From Scolanthus callimorphus (lineage: Eukaryota; Cnidaria; Anthozoa; Actiniaria; Edwardsiidae), in NCBI GenBank assembly GCA_033964015.1, contig CM066913.1:12084953-12148952 (forward strand): DNA of 64,000 nt, read 5' to 3'. The notes below the pieces were generated by a model that was not told the DNA's origin, made no database searches, and saw only the letters and a list, made by a program, of their open reading frames with translations. The first letter of the stretch is position 1; the number at the start of each line of letters is the position of its first letter. Position numbers and translations under genes: made by a program. Positions 54,190 to 64,000 of this stretch are shown here, piece after piece.

Positions 54190-57100
54190 ATATTTTCTGG
54201 AACCACACAATGAATTTTGCCCCTAATGGATATGGTCAGACCAATTTGTAAAAGTTATACTATCCAAAACATGTGAAAATTTGCTTCATTTATTGGCGTC
54301 AAATTATTTCATGTTTTTAGACTGGAAGTATTTCACAGATAAATACAATCTAATATAAATCTGATAAATATTTGGACCAAATTGCCAGAATCTAACTAAG
54401 ATGTAACAACTTTTATCTGGAATATGTGTACATCTGAGATATCCCAGATCCAAAGATGATATCATACAAATTTGCTGGCTTTTTTGGTTACTAAAGACAG
54501 GGATGTCTGTTTCTTTTGTTACATGAACTCAATGCTGATTTTATGGGTATACTTATATGTAATTGTTTATCAATCTTCCTGAAGGTGACTTCTCGGCACA
54601 CAAAACAGATGCACCATACTTCATAAACAGTTCCACTCGAGAACGAGTTTTAACGAATATCAGAATAACTACAGAAAAATTACACAGCATATTCCCAACA
54701 ATTCCAGTATTTCCAATCCTTGGCAATAATGACTTTGCTGCCCACAATACTGTGCCAGATAATGAGGAAGATACCTGGTACAAGGACACATTTGAGTTGC
54801 TTGCTCCACTGATTTTGTGTCACAAATGTCCTGCTGGTCTGGCCAAACCGACAAATGACTCTGCTCTGAGAGGCACCTTCTTAGAGGGTGGCTATTACAA
54901 GGTTCACATAGCAGGTACAATAGAATGATATACCCTGCTCATTTTCTTTCAAAATATTTCAATCTAAAGCAGTCAGCAGATATTATTTAGGCTTACAAGG
55001 CTTGTGTTGCATTTCAAACGTGTAACACTAGTGATACTGTGAGTACTCCAGTCACTGAGCCACGAAAAGCAGTGCTTTGAGAAGCGTGGCAAATAATTTT
55101 GATTGTGTGGCCTCTTATCCGCATGTACCCTGTTAGTAGAGGTTTCTATCTGTCAGTCTGTTATTATCTACCAAGTTGTTCACGTATCTGTGGTTTACAT
55201 TCACATGAATTGAAATACCTGGCACCTATCCTGCTCAACAGGCCCTAGCAGTGGTACCGAGAAAAAACGGAACAAGCCGAGCTTACGTTGTGAAGCGCGC
55301 GCTGGGTCGCGAGCGGATTTCGAGCCTTTTTGACCGAGCGCTATAGAATGGCTTCAGATACGGCTTTCTGAAACGCTTTCCGAGAACCTGTTTCACAGGC
55401 TACCTGGCACCTGAACAACTTTGCTGATGATAAAACAACCACGCGAAATCGGGCGCGAAACATAACACACGCAAGCAACTTTGCTAGATAATAACAGAAC
55501 CACGCGAAATACCAGACACGCGAACAACTAGGTTCATTCATCACGAATCACTTCAGTCCTTAGCAACATAAGCCGGGAATCGATCCCGAGCCCCATTCAT
55601 ATCTCTCAATAAAGATTAATTGGATTTGAATTGCACACATATCAGGGGCACCCAACGATAATTTTCGGTAAAATATCTGTTCGGATGGCGCTACGAGACC
55701 TGAGATTTTCGCTCCAAAATTTCAAGCTTTAACTTTCGTATCTAGAACATAAGGGACTGTTCGTTAATTACGTCGCAGGGGGGGCTGGTGGTTTTTTCTG
55801 CTTGTAGGTTTTCTGAAAACTTACCCCCGTACAAAAAAAAGTAGTTTCAATTTCTACCCCCTTCGAAAAACGGCTATTTGAAATTTTACCCCCCTCCCCC
55901 TGCGCGCTAATCCAAAGCTAGTATCAGTCAGTCTCCTATTTTCCAAATGGCGTCTAAAGTAAGTACGATTGTTGACGAGGATGTACCGGTAGAACAAGCT
56001 CTAAAATGGCAAGAAAAGAGAAGAGAAGTTCAGCAGAAATCATCCGGATTCAATACAGTGTTCTGCGTTTCACGCAATCGCACTCAATCTCAATCCTAGC
56101 CTGTTGAAAATTTGCATGACAAGATGACACTGAAATGCACCCCCCAAAAGTTTCGCGTGTTCTAAAAATTTACCCCCAAATTTTTAGACGTTCTGCAAAA
56201 TTTACCCCCCCTATAAAACCACCAGCCCCCCCTCCGACGTAATTAACGAACAGTCCCTAAGATCCCCTGGATTTTTCGAATTGCACAAAAAGGTTCTATT
56301 TTACAAATTTTTGGGGGATTTTTGCCGTTCAAAAGGTCACCTAAAATTTTCGGATAGAGTTTTTCCCCTAGCATTTTCGGAAGACTTGATTTCAATCCCT
56401 AAAATTTTCGCAACCCAAAACTTTCAGCTAAGAAATCCGAACAGATCTAAAATTTATAGGAATTAAAAATACCCAGTTTACAGTCATTTGTATGCTCAGC
56501 AACGACTTATAATGGCATTCTGAGCTGTTTTACGGTATTGTCTCGTTGGGTGCCCCTGACATATTATTACTAGTAAATAAAATGAATGACAAGTGCGTGT
56601 TGTCTCCTTCAGGTGGGCGACTAGTTTTGCTCGTGCTGAATAGCATGTATTGGTTTAGTCAAGCTAATGTTTACGCCACCTTCGTGAAGAAGAAAGCAAT
56701 GGTTCAGTTAAAGTGGCTCGAGGAGGAGCTAGAAAATGCTAAGCGACAAGGCAAGAGAGTATTGTTGGCAAGTCATGTCCCTCCCGGGTGAGTGGAATGC
56801 TCACTTACACTTACTGCTTACTTACTGCGGTTTTCATGATTCTGAGAACTCTGACGGTCAAACCGTGTTTTAGCTTCCTTCGATCGCATAACTAACACCC
56901 AGAGTTTTTGCAGAAGCTCTAACCAGGCTGGTTAGATGTTTGATTCAAGGAACGCTTTGAAAACTCACAGAGTTCGCAGAAATATGAAAACTGCAGTAAC
57001 ATCAAATGACTAAACACTATGACTTGAAAAGTATTAAACTCACTCTGTTTTGCGTAAATGTTTGTGTTGAACTCGGAGCGTGTTGTCTACGCGGGAAAAT

Positions 57101-60046
57101 TCGAACGCAATTCGCAACCCTTTGAATTTCCCGCCAAAAGATGCCGCGCAAATTTGAATTGTTGATGCGTCCGAACCCCTTTGTCTGTTGTCGGTACTGT
57201 AGCTATGCGATGAATGCTATAGACATGTTGTCAGTACTGTAGCTATGCGATGAATGCTATAGACATGTTGTCAGTACTGTAGCTATGCGATGAATGCTAT
57301 AGACATGTTGTCAGTACTGTAGCTATGCGATGAATGCTATAGACATGTTGTCGGTACTGTAGCTATGCGATGAATGCTATAGATAGCATCGAATGCCATC
57401 TTCGGCTTTCTTCAGAGGGGTTTCGAATGTGGTAGACAAGCCGCCATCGTTACCGCAGTGCGCTTTTGCCGCCAAACAATGGAAGCGCAATCTGAAGCCA
57501 TGACGGCAATCCGTCAAAGCCATGCGCGCTAATTAGCTGCTGGGGTTTATATTCAAATGAAGACGTATAAAAGCGCTTGCACCGGGGGTCTCGCATTCAT
57601 TCGCAACTCTGACATCGTTACAGATATTCATTTGAATACTGACTTTAGTAGACTCACTGAAATGACTGGACGGACCCTTTCCAAGAGCCCTTATGTGAAA
57701 ACCGCATCATGCCGAGAAACGGAGAGAAGCCCAGTAACAACAGACTCCACAGAACAGAGGATACAAGCACAGTCTCCTGTTGATGAAGTTATGGCCCGCG
57801 ACCACGTGCGAAGGCTCTCCTTTGAATCCAGTCCAAGTACAGAAGATAGCAGTTCTTTGTCTGCCTCCAGTAGTTTTGATGACATGCCTCCCACAGCAAC
57901 TCGACACTACATCACATCTACACCTAACAGTAGAGCATATGACACTTCACTTGATAGAGGTAAGATAGTAAGATAATATACCGAATGCCTTCAGAGAGAC
58001 GTTTGCACGCACGGGTTTGATAAGTTAATCGCTAGGACATGCGCACTGAAAATCGCCATTTTTCTCTGTTTGTATCGTATCGGGGATCTGATCAGGGCCC
58101 AAGTTGTTAGGTTTAAAGGGCGTAAGTTGTTTCTTGTCTCCCGTTGTATTATATCTGTAGCTTCTGTAGTTTAATGGTTTACAGAAGAAGTATTTCTTGT
58201 AGCGCGCGATCCCAAAATGATGTGGCTACAAGATACCAGACACGGAAAGCAAACCCTTGAAATTTTTGATTTTCCTGTATCGTGGCGCAAATGGTTGATG
58301 TAATGTTATTAACCCAAACTTTCATTTTATTTGCAGATTCCTCCAGTTCCTTGGAAGCTTCTACGACATCCTATAACCGCTCGTCGTTCTCCCCTTACCA
58401 AGTATCCCGTCTACAGAGAGCTTTTGACCGGACTCAGTACCTTGGCAGCCGAGAACGCCAAGAACTCGCCCTAGAACTGAACATGACTGATAGCCAGGTG
58501 AAAACCTGGTTTCAGAACCGACGCATGAAAATGAAGAGAAAGCGGAATGAGGAGATCCATCATTACACAAAGATGGCGTACATTAACAGTCTCGCTAGTG
58601 CCAGCCTACCACCACTCGGTTATTATGGATACCAGCCTCCTGTCTACGCCACAGGCTACCCACCAGTTTTGCCACCGCCAATGTACCATGGTCGTCCTCT
58701 ACTCACCAGCCTTCCACCACCAGTTTACAGCGCGTACCCTGGACCCGAATTTAACCGTGTTTTTCTTCCCTAACTATGAAGACGTCTTTGGATAATAGAA
58801 CAACCTAATTTTAAGGAATAATTCTCACATAAGAACTGATAGCAAGCTTATAAAATATATTGTATATAATTGTTGTTTGTAAAATTTCTGAGAAGTAAAT
58901 GATAATAAAGAAATTGAAAAAAAAATTCCTTTGTGTATGTTTTTTCTAAGTTTCTTATATATACATCCACTCTTGATATATCGCGACATAGCATGAGATC
59001 ATCAAATGTGATCAATGCTTGCAAGTGAAATCCTCAATATTTCCTTAACTAAAAGTGCTATGAATATGGTCATAGTTGGCTTAGAGGCCATTCTTCTTTT
59101 CGTATGGTTAATGTAAAATCTTAGGATCTTACGTTTAGGTTGCTATAAACTCGACAATGGAAGAGTGTGTTGTTAATTTTCAAGCTAAACATGATTTTGT
59201 ATTACCACAGAGTGGACTCGTATGACGAAGGTATTCTATGGCTGGACAGCTACACCCGCCTCTACACCGAACTCGTGGTCGGTCGATTCAGCGACATTAT
59301 AGCAGGTATCCATGACAACTAGATCCAATGCTCTAAGGCTGCATTAATTATGTATACTACAGGGGGGGCAGAGGATTTTGAGGGGGGATCTCAAAATTTA
59401 GGAACTGGAAAAGGGGGGATGTCAAGTTTTTTTCATAACATGAAGGGGGATGCATATTTTTGTTGAGATATATATTTAAGACAAGGTGCAGTTTGATAGT
59501 AAATGAAGGCTCAATTGTTGAACACCGAGTTTGAACCTCCTGAAGAAATATCACTTGCACTACTATTCTCGTGTATTTACCCTCTTTCAACTGATATGTT
59601 GAAAAAAGCATTCATAAACATGCATAAAGAATGATAAACTTAAAAAAATCATAAAAGGCCTTCTTGTTTTACCACAACTCCTAAGGTGCTCTTCAGTGAC
59701 TTTTGTCTGCCAGACAAAAACGCATTTGGACTTTTGATTAATAGTCTTGTAGCTTCATTGTCAAAATTGCGGCGCGCTTTGCGCGCACAACGGAAAGCAA
59801 ACCAAACAATCAAATACAAAATAAATGATACTCAGTCTATGTAGTGTAAGGTTCCAATCAAGGAGCGCACCAGATCACATGGTAGAAAGTCACTAAACAC
59901 AAAAGAGTACAGCCACCTAGGATTTTTATTTGCATTTTTACGCTTTGTATTTTTTTATCGTTGAGAGCCTTGTTCTGCATCTTTTGAAAAAATGTTATTG
60001 ACGCGACCCTACCTCAACATATATATAAATTGAAAAAATGTCTCGT

Positions 60047-60079
<33 letters not shown>

Positions 60080-62254
60080 TGTTTTTTTCCTTTTGACCAA
60101 GAGGGGGATTCGTAAAAAATATGTTGTGCCTTGGGGGATCTGAAAATTTTGCATTGTCAAAAAAAAAATCCTCTGCCCCCCCCCTGTAGTATACATAATG
60201 AATGCAGCCTTACATGTTTTGCGAGTGTCTGGTACTCGCACCTCATAGATGGCTAGAATGAGTGCTAGTCCCTGGGACTTGTATCCTAATATGTACCGAA
60301 CGTTATGCACCCAAGAGGCCACGACTAGCATAGTCACAAATCAGCAAAGCTAGTGAAAACCCTACCCGCTCTAAATGTAAGTTGCCATATGCCATGAATG
60401 CTATTCGTGGTAATATTTGTGCGTGTTTTGCAGGTCAGTTATACGGTCATCTCCACAAGGATGACTTTAAATTACTGACACAGGAACCCCACGCTGTGTT
60501 GGAAGGAACGTCTGTGGACACGCCCTCTCTAGTGCCGAACACAGACGGCCCCTCGCCTGTCAACAAGTCCTTCATCATTTTAATACCTTCTATTTCTGTC
60601 ATCTACGCCAACAATCCTTCATTCCGATTGGTCTATTTAGACCCAGTCAAGCAAGTTATACTGGATTATGACCAATATTACATGGATATTGTCATGGCAA
60701 CAGGTAAATATTGTATAACCCTTTGGTCACGGCTGCTTTAAAGATAGAGGTGTATACAGTTAGTTGAAAACAGTGTTGTTTGAAAGATTGCAAGTGATGT
60801 GGGTAGAAATAGCAGCAGTATGGGCAGTCAAGCGTGACAACTTCGTGGTAAATTCTTTTTTGTTTTTAATCGTCAAATATAAACCCCTCTGTGTGGAATT
60901 CTTGAAGTTGTTGTATTTTAGGGAAAGTAGCGCCCAGAATATGAAATTACAACTGAGCTATATGGTGAAATTGTAATTTATCATTTTATCTTGCAATTCA
61001 TGCAATTCAGCCATAGGTGGCTGCAATATGAGTTTTTTTTTAATTAAATCTATCTATCTATCGAAATTACTGCATGTTTGGGGGAACTTTGATAAGTGCA
61101 GGGTGCAAAATTGGGAGTTTTAAGGATTGTTTGGGGAAAAACGGGAGGGGGGGGGGGGCCCTAAGAGCGCTACGGCCCTGACTCTATTGCTAGAGCAGAT
61201 TTCGTATGGCTGTGAAAAGTTCCGCGACAAAGTTGTACCGCTCCGCGACCGTGACCGCGCCGCGACTAAGTGATTTCATTCGGTATCTACAGCAGGCCAG
61301 GTTCGGTACCGCCACCGCGACAGTACCGCGCCGTGTCGCGGCACTTTTCACAGTCATACGAAATCTGCTCTATGCCCACAGCGTGCCATATAGCTCAGTT
61401 GACCGTTAGTCTTATTGATGAAGCCGTTTGTCCCGCACATAAACTGGTATGATTTGATGTTTGTCTCCCTATTCTTTGCCCGAATTCCATATTCAAATTT
61501 ATATACATATTACACGTTTTTTTTATTAATAGATGTAGGGATTAGTTATTATTGTATAGCTATAGTTAACAACTATCCCTCGAAGGGGAGGTGAATAGTG
61601 GTGCCGCTATTCACCTCCCCGTCGAGGGATAGTTGTTAATAAGTATATACCAAATCAGTAGAATAAAGTACGGTGATTAAAGATTCAAAACGCAGTATCG
61701 CGCGCAAAACGAGTCGCCGTTTTGAGAGTTTTCTCAAGACAGTAAATAATGTTTGATATCTACTATTTTAGGAACCAATCAGAGCGCGCGAAAATGACTA
61801 TTCACTGATTTGGTATATACTAATAGTATTTATTATTGAGAATTGTAACTACTACTACTATACTACTCTACTGCTATGCCTACAATGTGCCATATAGCTT
61901 TGACCGTTCATCTTATTGATTTAGCCGTTTGTCTCGCACATAAACTGGTATGATGTTGATGTGGTCTCTCTATTCTGTCCCAGATTCCATAGTGCCGACT
62001 GGCAGTTTGACTACCGGTTTAGTACGCGCTACCCATCTCACCGCCCGCTTATTGACGCCCAGAGAATCTACCAGCTCAGCCAGAACATCCTCAACCGGAC
62101 GAACAAGCAGCCGTGGGTGAACTACGCATTCTCTCGTGCTGTCAACTACCAGATAGCGGGATATTCTAGGTTCAGATTATACTGTAGTATGCGGCACATT
62201 TATGAGTCAAACTATAGGGACTGTGTTAAACATTATTATGTTCTGGGTGGATAA
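52362..62254 (+). CDS. Type II membrane metallophosphoesterase, acid sphingomyelinase / SMPDL3-like
   Basis: Exons: 52362-52469, 53494-53976, 54585-54914, 56613-56787, 59211-59305, 60434-60703, 61984-62254. The cytosolic N-terminus contains EDSIPLL, an acidic-dileucine sorting motif. A single membrane helix (about residues 80-102, YSVIAVFTVVCTALIVILLL) follows. The calcineurin-like catalytic domain shows all metal motifs in order: ASDIHYD, TGDFSAH, ILGNNDF, LASHVPPG and YGHLHKDD. After them come the family's C-terminal WQFDYRF region and a Cys near the end. Predicted role: lysosomal/luminal phosphodiesterase on lipid or nucleotide phosphates, as for SMPDL3A/B, or an endopolyphosphatase-like enzyme; substrate is not inferable. 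Two 1-nt discrepancies: the second exon hits TAA just before its donor unless one base is restored near 53955, and the last exon's frame is one off from the previous donor phase. One intron contains the homeobox gene. An earlier Met is excluded by the short leader; tandem ATGs at 52362/52365. Confidence 0.82.
53981..54212. mobile_element. G-run foldback MITE
   Basis: TGTGGTTCCAGAAAATATCC and its mirror ATATTTTCTGGAACCACACA bound a C/G-run-rich interior (G run about 54158-54186; CCACCCCTCTGGAATTTCC occurs twice). Lies just inside the intron after the second phosphoesterase exon. Confidence 0.85.
55130..55535. mobile_element. Diverged remnants of the 62.3-kb foldback family
   Basis: CTGTTAGTAGAGGTTTCTATC and CTGTCAGTCTGTTATTATCTA (55130-55175), then ACCACGCGAAATACCAGACA and CGCGAACAACTA (55500-55531), match the ends and inner arms of 62289-62460. 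Intronic. Confidence 0.5.
55748..56263. mobile_element. 515-bp foldback MITE with G-run ends
   Basis: AGGGACTGTTCGTTAATTAC and GTCGCAGGGGGGGCTGGTGG are mirrored by CCACCAGCCCCCCCTCCGAC and GTAATTAACGAACAGTCCCT. Between them TTACCCCC motifs alternate with AT-rich sequence. In the same intron as 53.98-55.53 kb remnants. Confidence 0.85.
57189..57384. repeat. 40-bp tandem repeat, about 5 copies, upstream of the homeobox gene
   Basis: Units of TGTC(A/G)GTACTGTAGCTATG followed by CGATGAATGCTATAGACATG recur at 57189, 57229, 57269, 57309 and 57349. The array ends about 180 bp before the TATA box. Confidence 0.95.
57557..58773 (+). CDS. Vent/NK-like ANTP-class homeobox transcription factor (two exons), nested in a phosphoesterase intron
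   Basis: Exons 57557-57959 and 58337-58773, intron phase 1, joined frame clean. The first exon is Ser/Thr-rich (SSPSTEDSSSLSASSSFDD). The homeodomain is in exon 2: RSSFSPYQVSRLQRAF, DRTQYLGSRERQELALELN, then helix 3 QVKTWFQNRRMKMKRKR, with Gln at homeodomain position 50. YLGSRER and RRMKMKR are closest, by my recollection of the families, to Vent/BarX/NK-like proteins; I cannot rank them without a tree. The C-terminus is Pro/Tyr/Gly-rich (PPPMYHGRP, PPVYSAYPGPEF). No intron in the homeodomain. A canonical TATA box at 57566-57573 lies downstream of the first in-frame ATG, so translation probably starts at 57662 (MTGRTLSKSPYVK), giving about 244 aa rather than about 279. AATAAA follows at 58904. 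Confidence 0.88.
57566..57573 (+). promoter_or_regulatory. TATA box of the homeobox gene
   Basis: TATAAAAG, about 96 bases before the ATG at 57662. A start site some 25-30 bp downstream would leave a 5' UTR of about 65 bases. It would exclude the ATG at 57557 from the transcript. Confidence 0.6.
58904..58909 (+). terminator. Poly(A) signal of the homeobox gene
   Basis: AATAAA about 130 bases after the stop, followed by an A-rich stretch and TTTGTGTATG/T-rich downstream sequence. Confidence 0.65.
59335..60211. mobile_element. 877-bp foldback MITE with G-run motifs
   Basis: AAGGCTGCATTAATTATGTA and TACTACAGGGGGGGCAGAGG are mirrored by CCTCTGCCCCCCCCCTGTAGTA and TACATAATGAATGCAGCCTT. A long G run lies at 60047-60077. 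Fills most of the intron between the fifth and sixth phosphoesterase exons. Confidence 0.85.
61190..61376. mobile_element. Palindromic MITE
   Basis: AGAGCAGATTTCGTATGGCT and GTGAAAAGTTCCGCGAC are mirrored by GTCGCGGCACTTTTCAC and AGTCATACGAAATCTGCTCT. The interior is rich in ACCGCG/CGCGAC. Confidence 0.8.
61378..61985. repeat. Direct duplication of the last intron's 3' end
   Basis: GTGCCATATAGCT ... TTATTGATGAAGCCGTTTG ... CACATAAACTGGTATGAT ... CCGAATTCCATA (61382-61490) recurs at 61885-61993 just before the last phosphoesterase exon. The upstream copy lacks the CAG acceptor. Between them is a hairpin (ATAACTATCCCTCGA, 61562-61643) inside ATTTGGTATATAC inverted flanks. Confidence 0.7.
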
Positions 62255-62288
62255 GGGACTGCTTTATTTCTCTTTTCTTAACATCTAG

Positions 62289-63103
62289 TGCTACCCTGCT
62301 AGCAGAGGTTTTTTTCTGTCAGTCTTTTATTAGCTAGCATTAAGTTGTTCGCGTGTCTGGTATGTCGCATGGTTGTTTTGATTTGCACCCGGGTGCATGC
62401 AAATCAAAACAACCACGCGACATACCAGACACGCGAACAACTTAATGCTAGCTAATAAAAGACTAGCCTGCGAAAGCCGACACCACTTGGCGCTCGTCGA
62501 AAGAGACTCCCGCAAAGAGGCGTCTGCGCGCTCAAGCCAAACATTCCATACTGATGACGTATTCTGACCCAGATCTGGTCAGAAGAATTACGTGGCCATT
62601 TTAACTTTGTTGCATCTTTTTTCGTCTTATTTGTATACCTTACCATAAAATGCTTTGTATGCTATAAAATTTAAATATCAAACAGTCAAACTGGCTGCGT
62701 AATACTTCTGACCAGATCTGGGTCAAAGTACGTCATCAGTATGGAATGTTTGGCTTGAGCGCGCAGACGCCTCTTTGCGCGTCTCTTTCGACGAGCGCTC
62801 ATTCTCGTGCCCAGAGCTCCCCGGCTCGTCTCCTCGCAGGGGAGGCTCTGGTGACATTCATTTGAGGACCTTTGCTGATTGGCTGGTTTTGAACGTTAGT
62901 GCATGCGCAGAAAGTTATTTCTCTCAACGGCTCTGTATTATTAAATCTCGCACATGCGTCAGTGGCTGTCACCAGAGCCTCCCCCGCGAGAAGACGAGCC
63001 GGGGAGCTCTGGGTAAGACAATGACGAGCGCTAAGTGGCGTCGGCTTTCGCAGGCTAATAAAAGACTGACAGAAAAAACCTCTGCTAGCAGGGTAATCTA
63101 GTG
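62289..63103. mobile_element. Nested foldback element of about 815 bp (three MITEs inside one another)
   Basis: Outer ends: CCTGCTAGCAGAGGTTTTTT and CTGTCAGTCTTTTATTAGC, mirrored by GCTAATAAAAGACTGACAG and AAAAAACCTCTGCTAGCAGG. Inside are (i) a near-perfect hairpin 62335-62460 (AAGTTGTTCGCGTGTCTGG to its mirror). Also (ii) an inverted repeat 62466-63050 with GCCTGCGAAAGCCGACACCA and GACGCCTCTTTGCG / AAACATTCCATACTGATGAC arms. Also (iii) a family B foldback at 62811-63014 splitting the right arm of (ii). No coding sequence. Confidence 0.85.
62811..63014. mobile_element. Foldback MITE, family B copy 2
   Basis: CAGAGCTCCCCGGCTCGTC and GGGGAGGCTCTGGTGACA are mirrored by TGTCACCAGAGCCTCCCCC and GACGAGCCGGGGAGCTCTG. 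Related to 27546-27703. It interrupts the GACGAGCGCT arm of the surrounding element. Confidence 0.85.
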
Positions 63104-64000
63104 GTTGATAGGTACTTTTTGAATGCGGCTTACAAATGTAATTCAGTGTCACTTGTACAGTTTTGCAAATACTTTACTGGATAAAAGACTAGTAGACTTT
63201 CTAACAAAAATACTTTGATGATTTATGAATAACCTTACTTAAAAAAGAAACAAAAAATTTTAAATTTTCGTTTAATGAGGAAGAACGAATTTTAATCGTT
63301 TCTTGTCGAGTCTTTGTCGTTTCAGTTCAGCCTAGGACGTAATATAAAAAAACAAGCCGGTTACACGCATGGGAAGTGTTCGGAACTCACATGGATAGCC
63401 TTGGGAAATCCGAACACTTCCCATTCTTCTACCATCGGAAATTCAGCTTTTCCCATGGAATGGGTTTCTGCAGAAATTCCCTGTGTTACGAGCAAGATTT
63501 GGTACCTGCTTGGCTAAGACTGCCTAGCCCTTAAAATATAGGTCTACTCTGGGACGTTATGGAATTTATCCGCGAGATAGGCGAGAGAAGGTCCCAGACC
63601 AGGCTGAACATTGATGACAGAATCATCAGAACTTTAATGAAAGAAAGAGCACTCGATAGGCTAGGAAGCCGTAAAACAAAACAAAAATTGCCAGTCAAGA
63701 GCGTACCAAACCTACAATGTATCATTTCTCCGACAAAGTGTGAAATTGTGCAACAAAACGCATGCTGGAGCTAGTAATCAAGGTAGTTTTTAGTTCGGGG
63801 TCTTAAAAACACAGGAAAAAATTAAACTGAACAACTTCATGGCAGTGGTTTGAACATGTTCAAAAAAACCCATGCGATGCCCGCATGTAACCCTTAAAAG
63901 GTTTTCTTTTCAGTTGCCAGTTGAACGAGCATCATTCAATATATCTTGTTTTTAAAGTTTGGTTGGCCGAACTAGACCATCTATCCATCGTGCACCTGAT
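63104..64000. other. Unassigned 3' flank
   Basis: Two modest plus-strand ORFs occur (63314-63517; 63559-63774, beginning MEFIREIGERRSQTRL), neither with a recognisable domain nor clear splice sites. TTCGGAACTCACATGG / CCGAACACTTCCCATT forms a short inverted repeat near 63368-63424. Confidence 0.35.

Noticed and set aside
60014..60337. Minus-strand ORF of 107 aa with a Pro run
   Set aside because: It is the coding shadow of a G-run foldback element.
62775..63152. Overlapping ORFs of 108 and 117 aa
   Set aside because: They read through the arms of the nested family B foldback in opposite directions; no protein-like conservation.

Overview
This is animal (metazoan) DNA. Genes are split into many short exons with canonical GT/AG boundaries, and long introns are packed with palindromic transposon debris. 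Gene content, intron style, base composition and the abundance of MITEs fit an anthozoan cnidarian (a sea anemone or coral such as Nematostella). That assignment is inferred; no diagnostic marker gene is present.

Layout: (1) 1-15.2 kb, + strand: a 5'-truncated gene for an unusual flavoprotein, an acyl-CoA-dehydrogenase-like body fused to a ferredoxin/NAD(P)H-reductase-type module. Its introns hold a 2-kb minisatellite that amplifies one of the gene's own 5' splice sites, and a second array whose last unit forms a 3' splice site. Its last two exons contain several frame breaks. (2) 15.2-34.5 kb: gene-poor and rich in foldback elements (including a 1.7-kb palindrome with TTAA on both sides). 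It contains four diverged copies of a small single-pass membrane protein family (about 60-105 aa) that I do not recognise. (3) 34.6-39.7 kb, + strand: a complete 13-exon gene for a 720-aa secreted protein, LamG-EGF-LamG-EGF-LamG (agrin/perlecan/pikachurin C-terminus style). (4) 40.9-51.8 kb, - strand: a complete 15-exon FGGY-type sugar kinase (559 aa); its introns carry a truncated LINE, a solo LTR with target-site duplication, several MITEs and a tRNA-like sequence. (5) 52.4-62.3 kb, + strand: a 7-exon type II membrane metallophosphoesterase of the acid sphingomyelinase/SMPDL3 class, divergent from FGGY across 571 bp. A two-exon Vent/NK-like homeobox gene sits whole inside one of its introns, on the same strand. 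(6) 62.3-63.1 kb: nested foldback elements; the remainder is unassigned.

The genes do not form a pathway. The strongest leads are the small membrane-protein family, the flavoprotein fusion, and the splice-site-derived minisatellites. FGGY, the LamG gene and the homeobox gene read without a frame break. The flavoprotein, one small-protein copy and the phosphoesterase show 1-bp breaks that need read-level checking before being called pseudogenisation.
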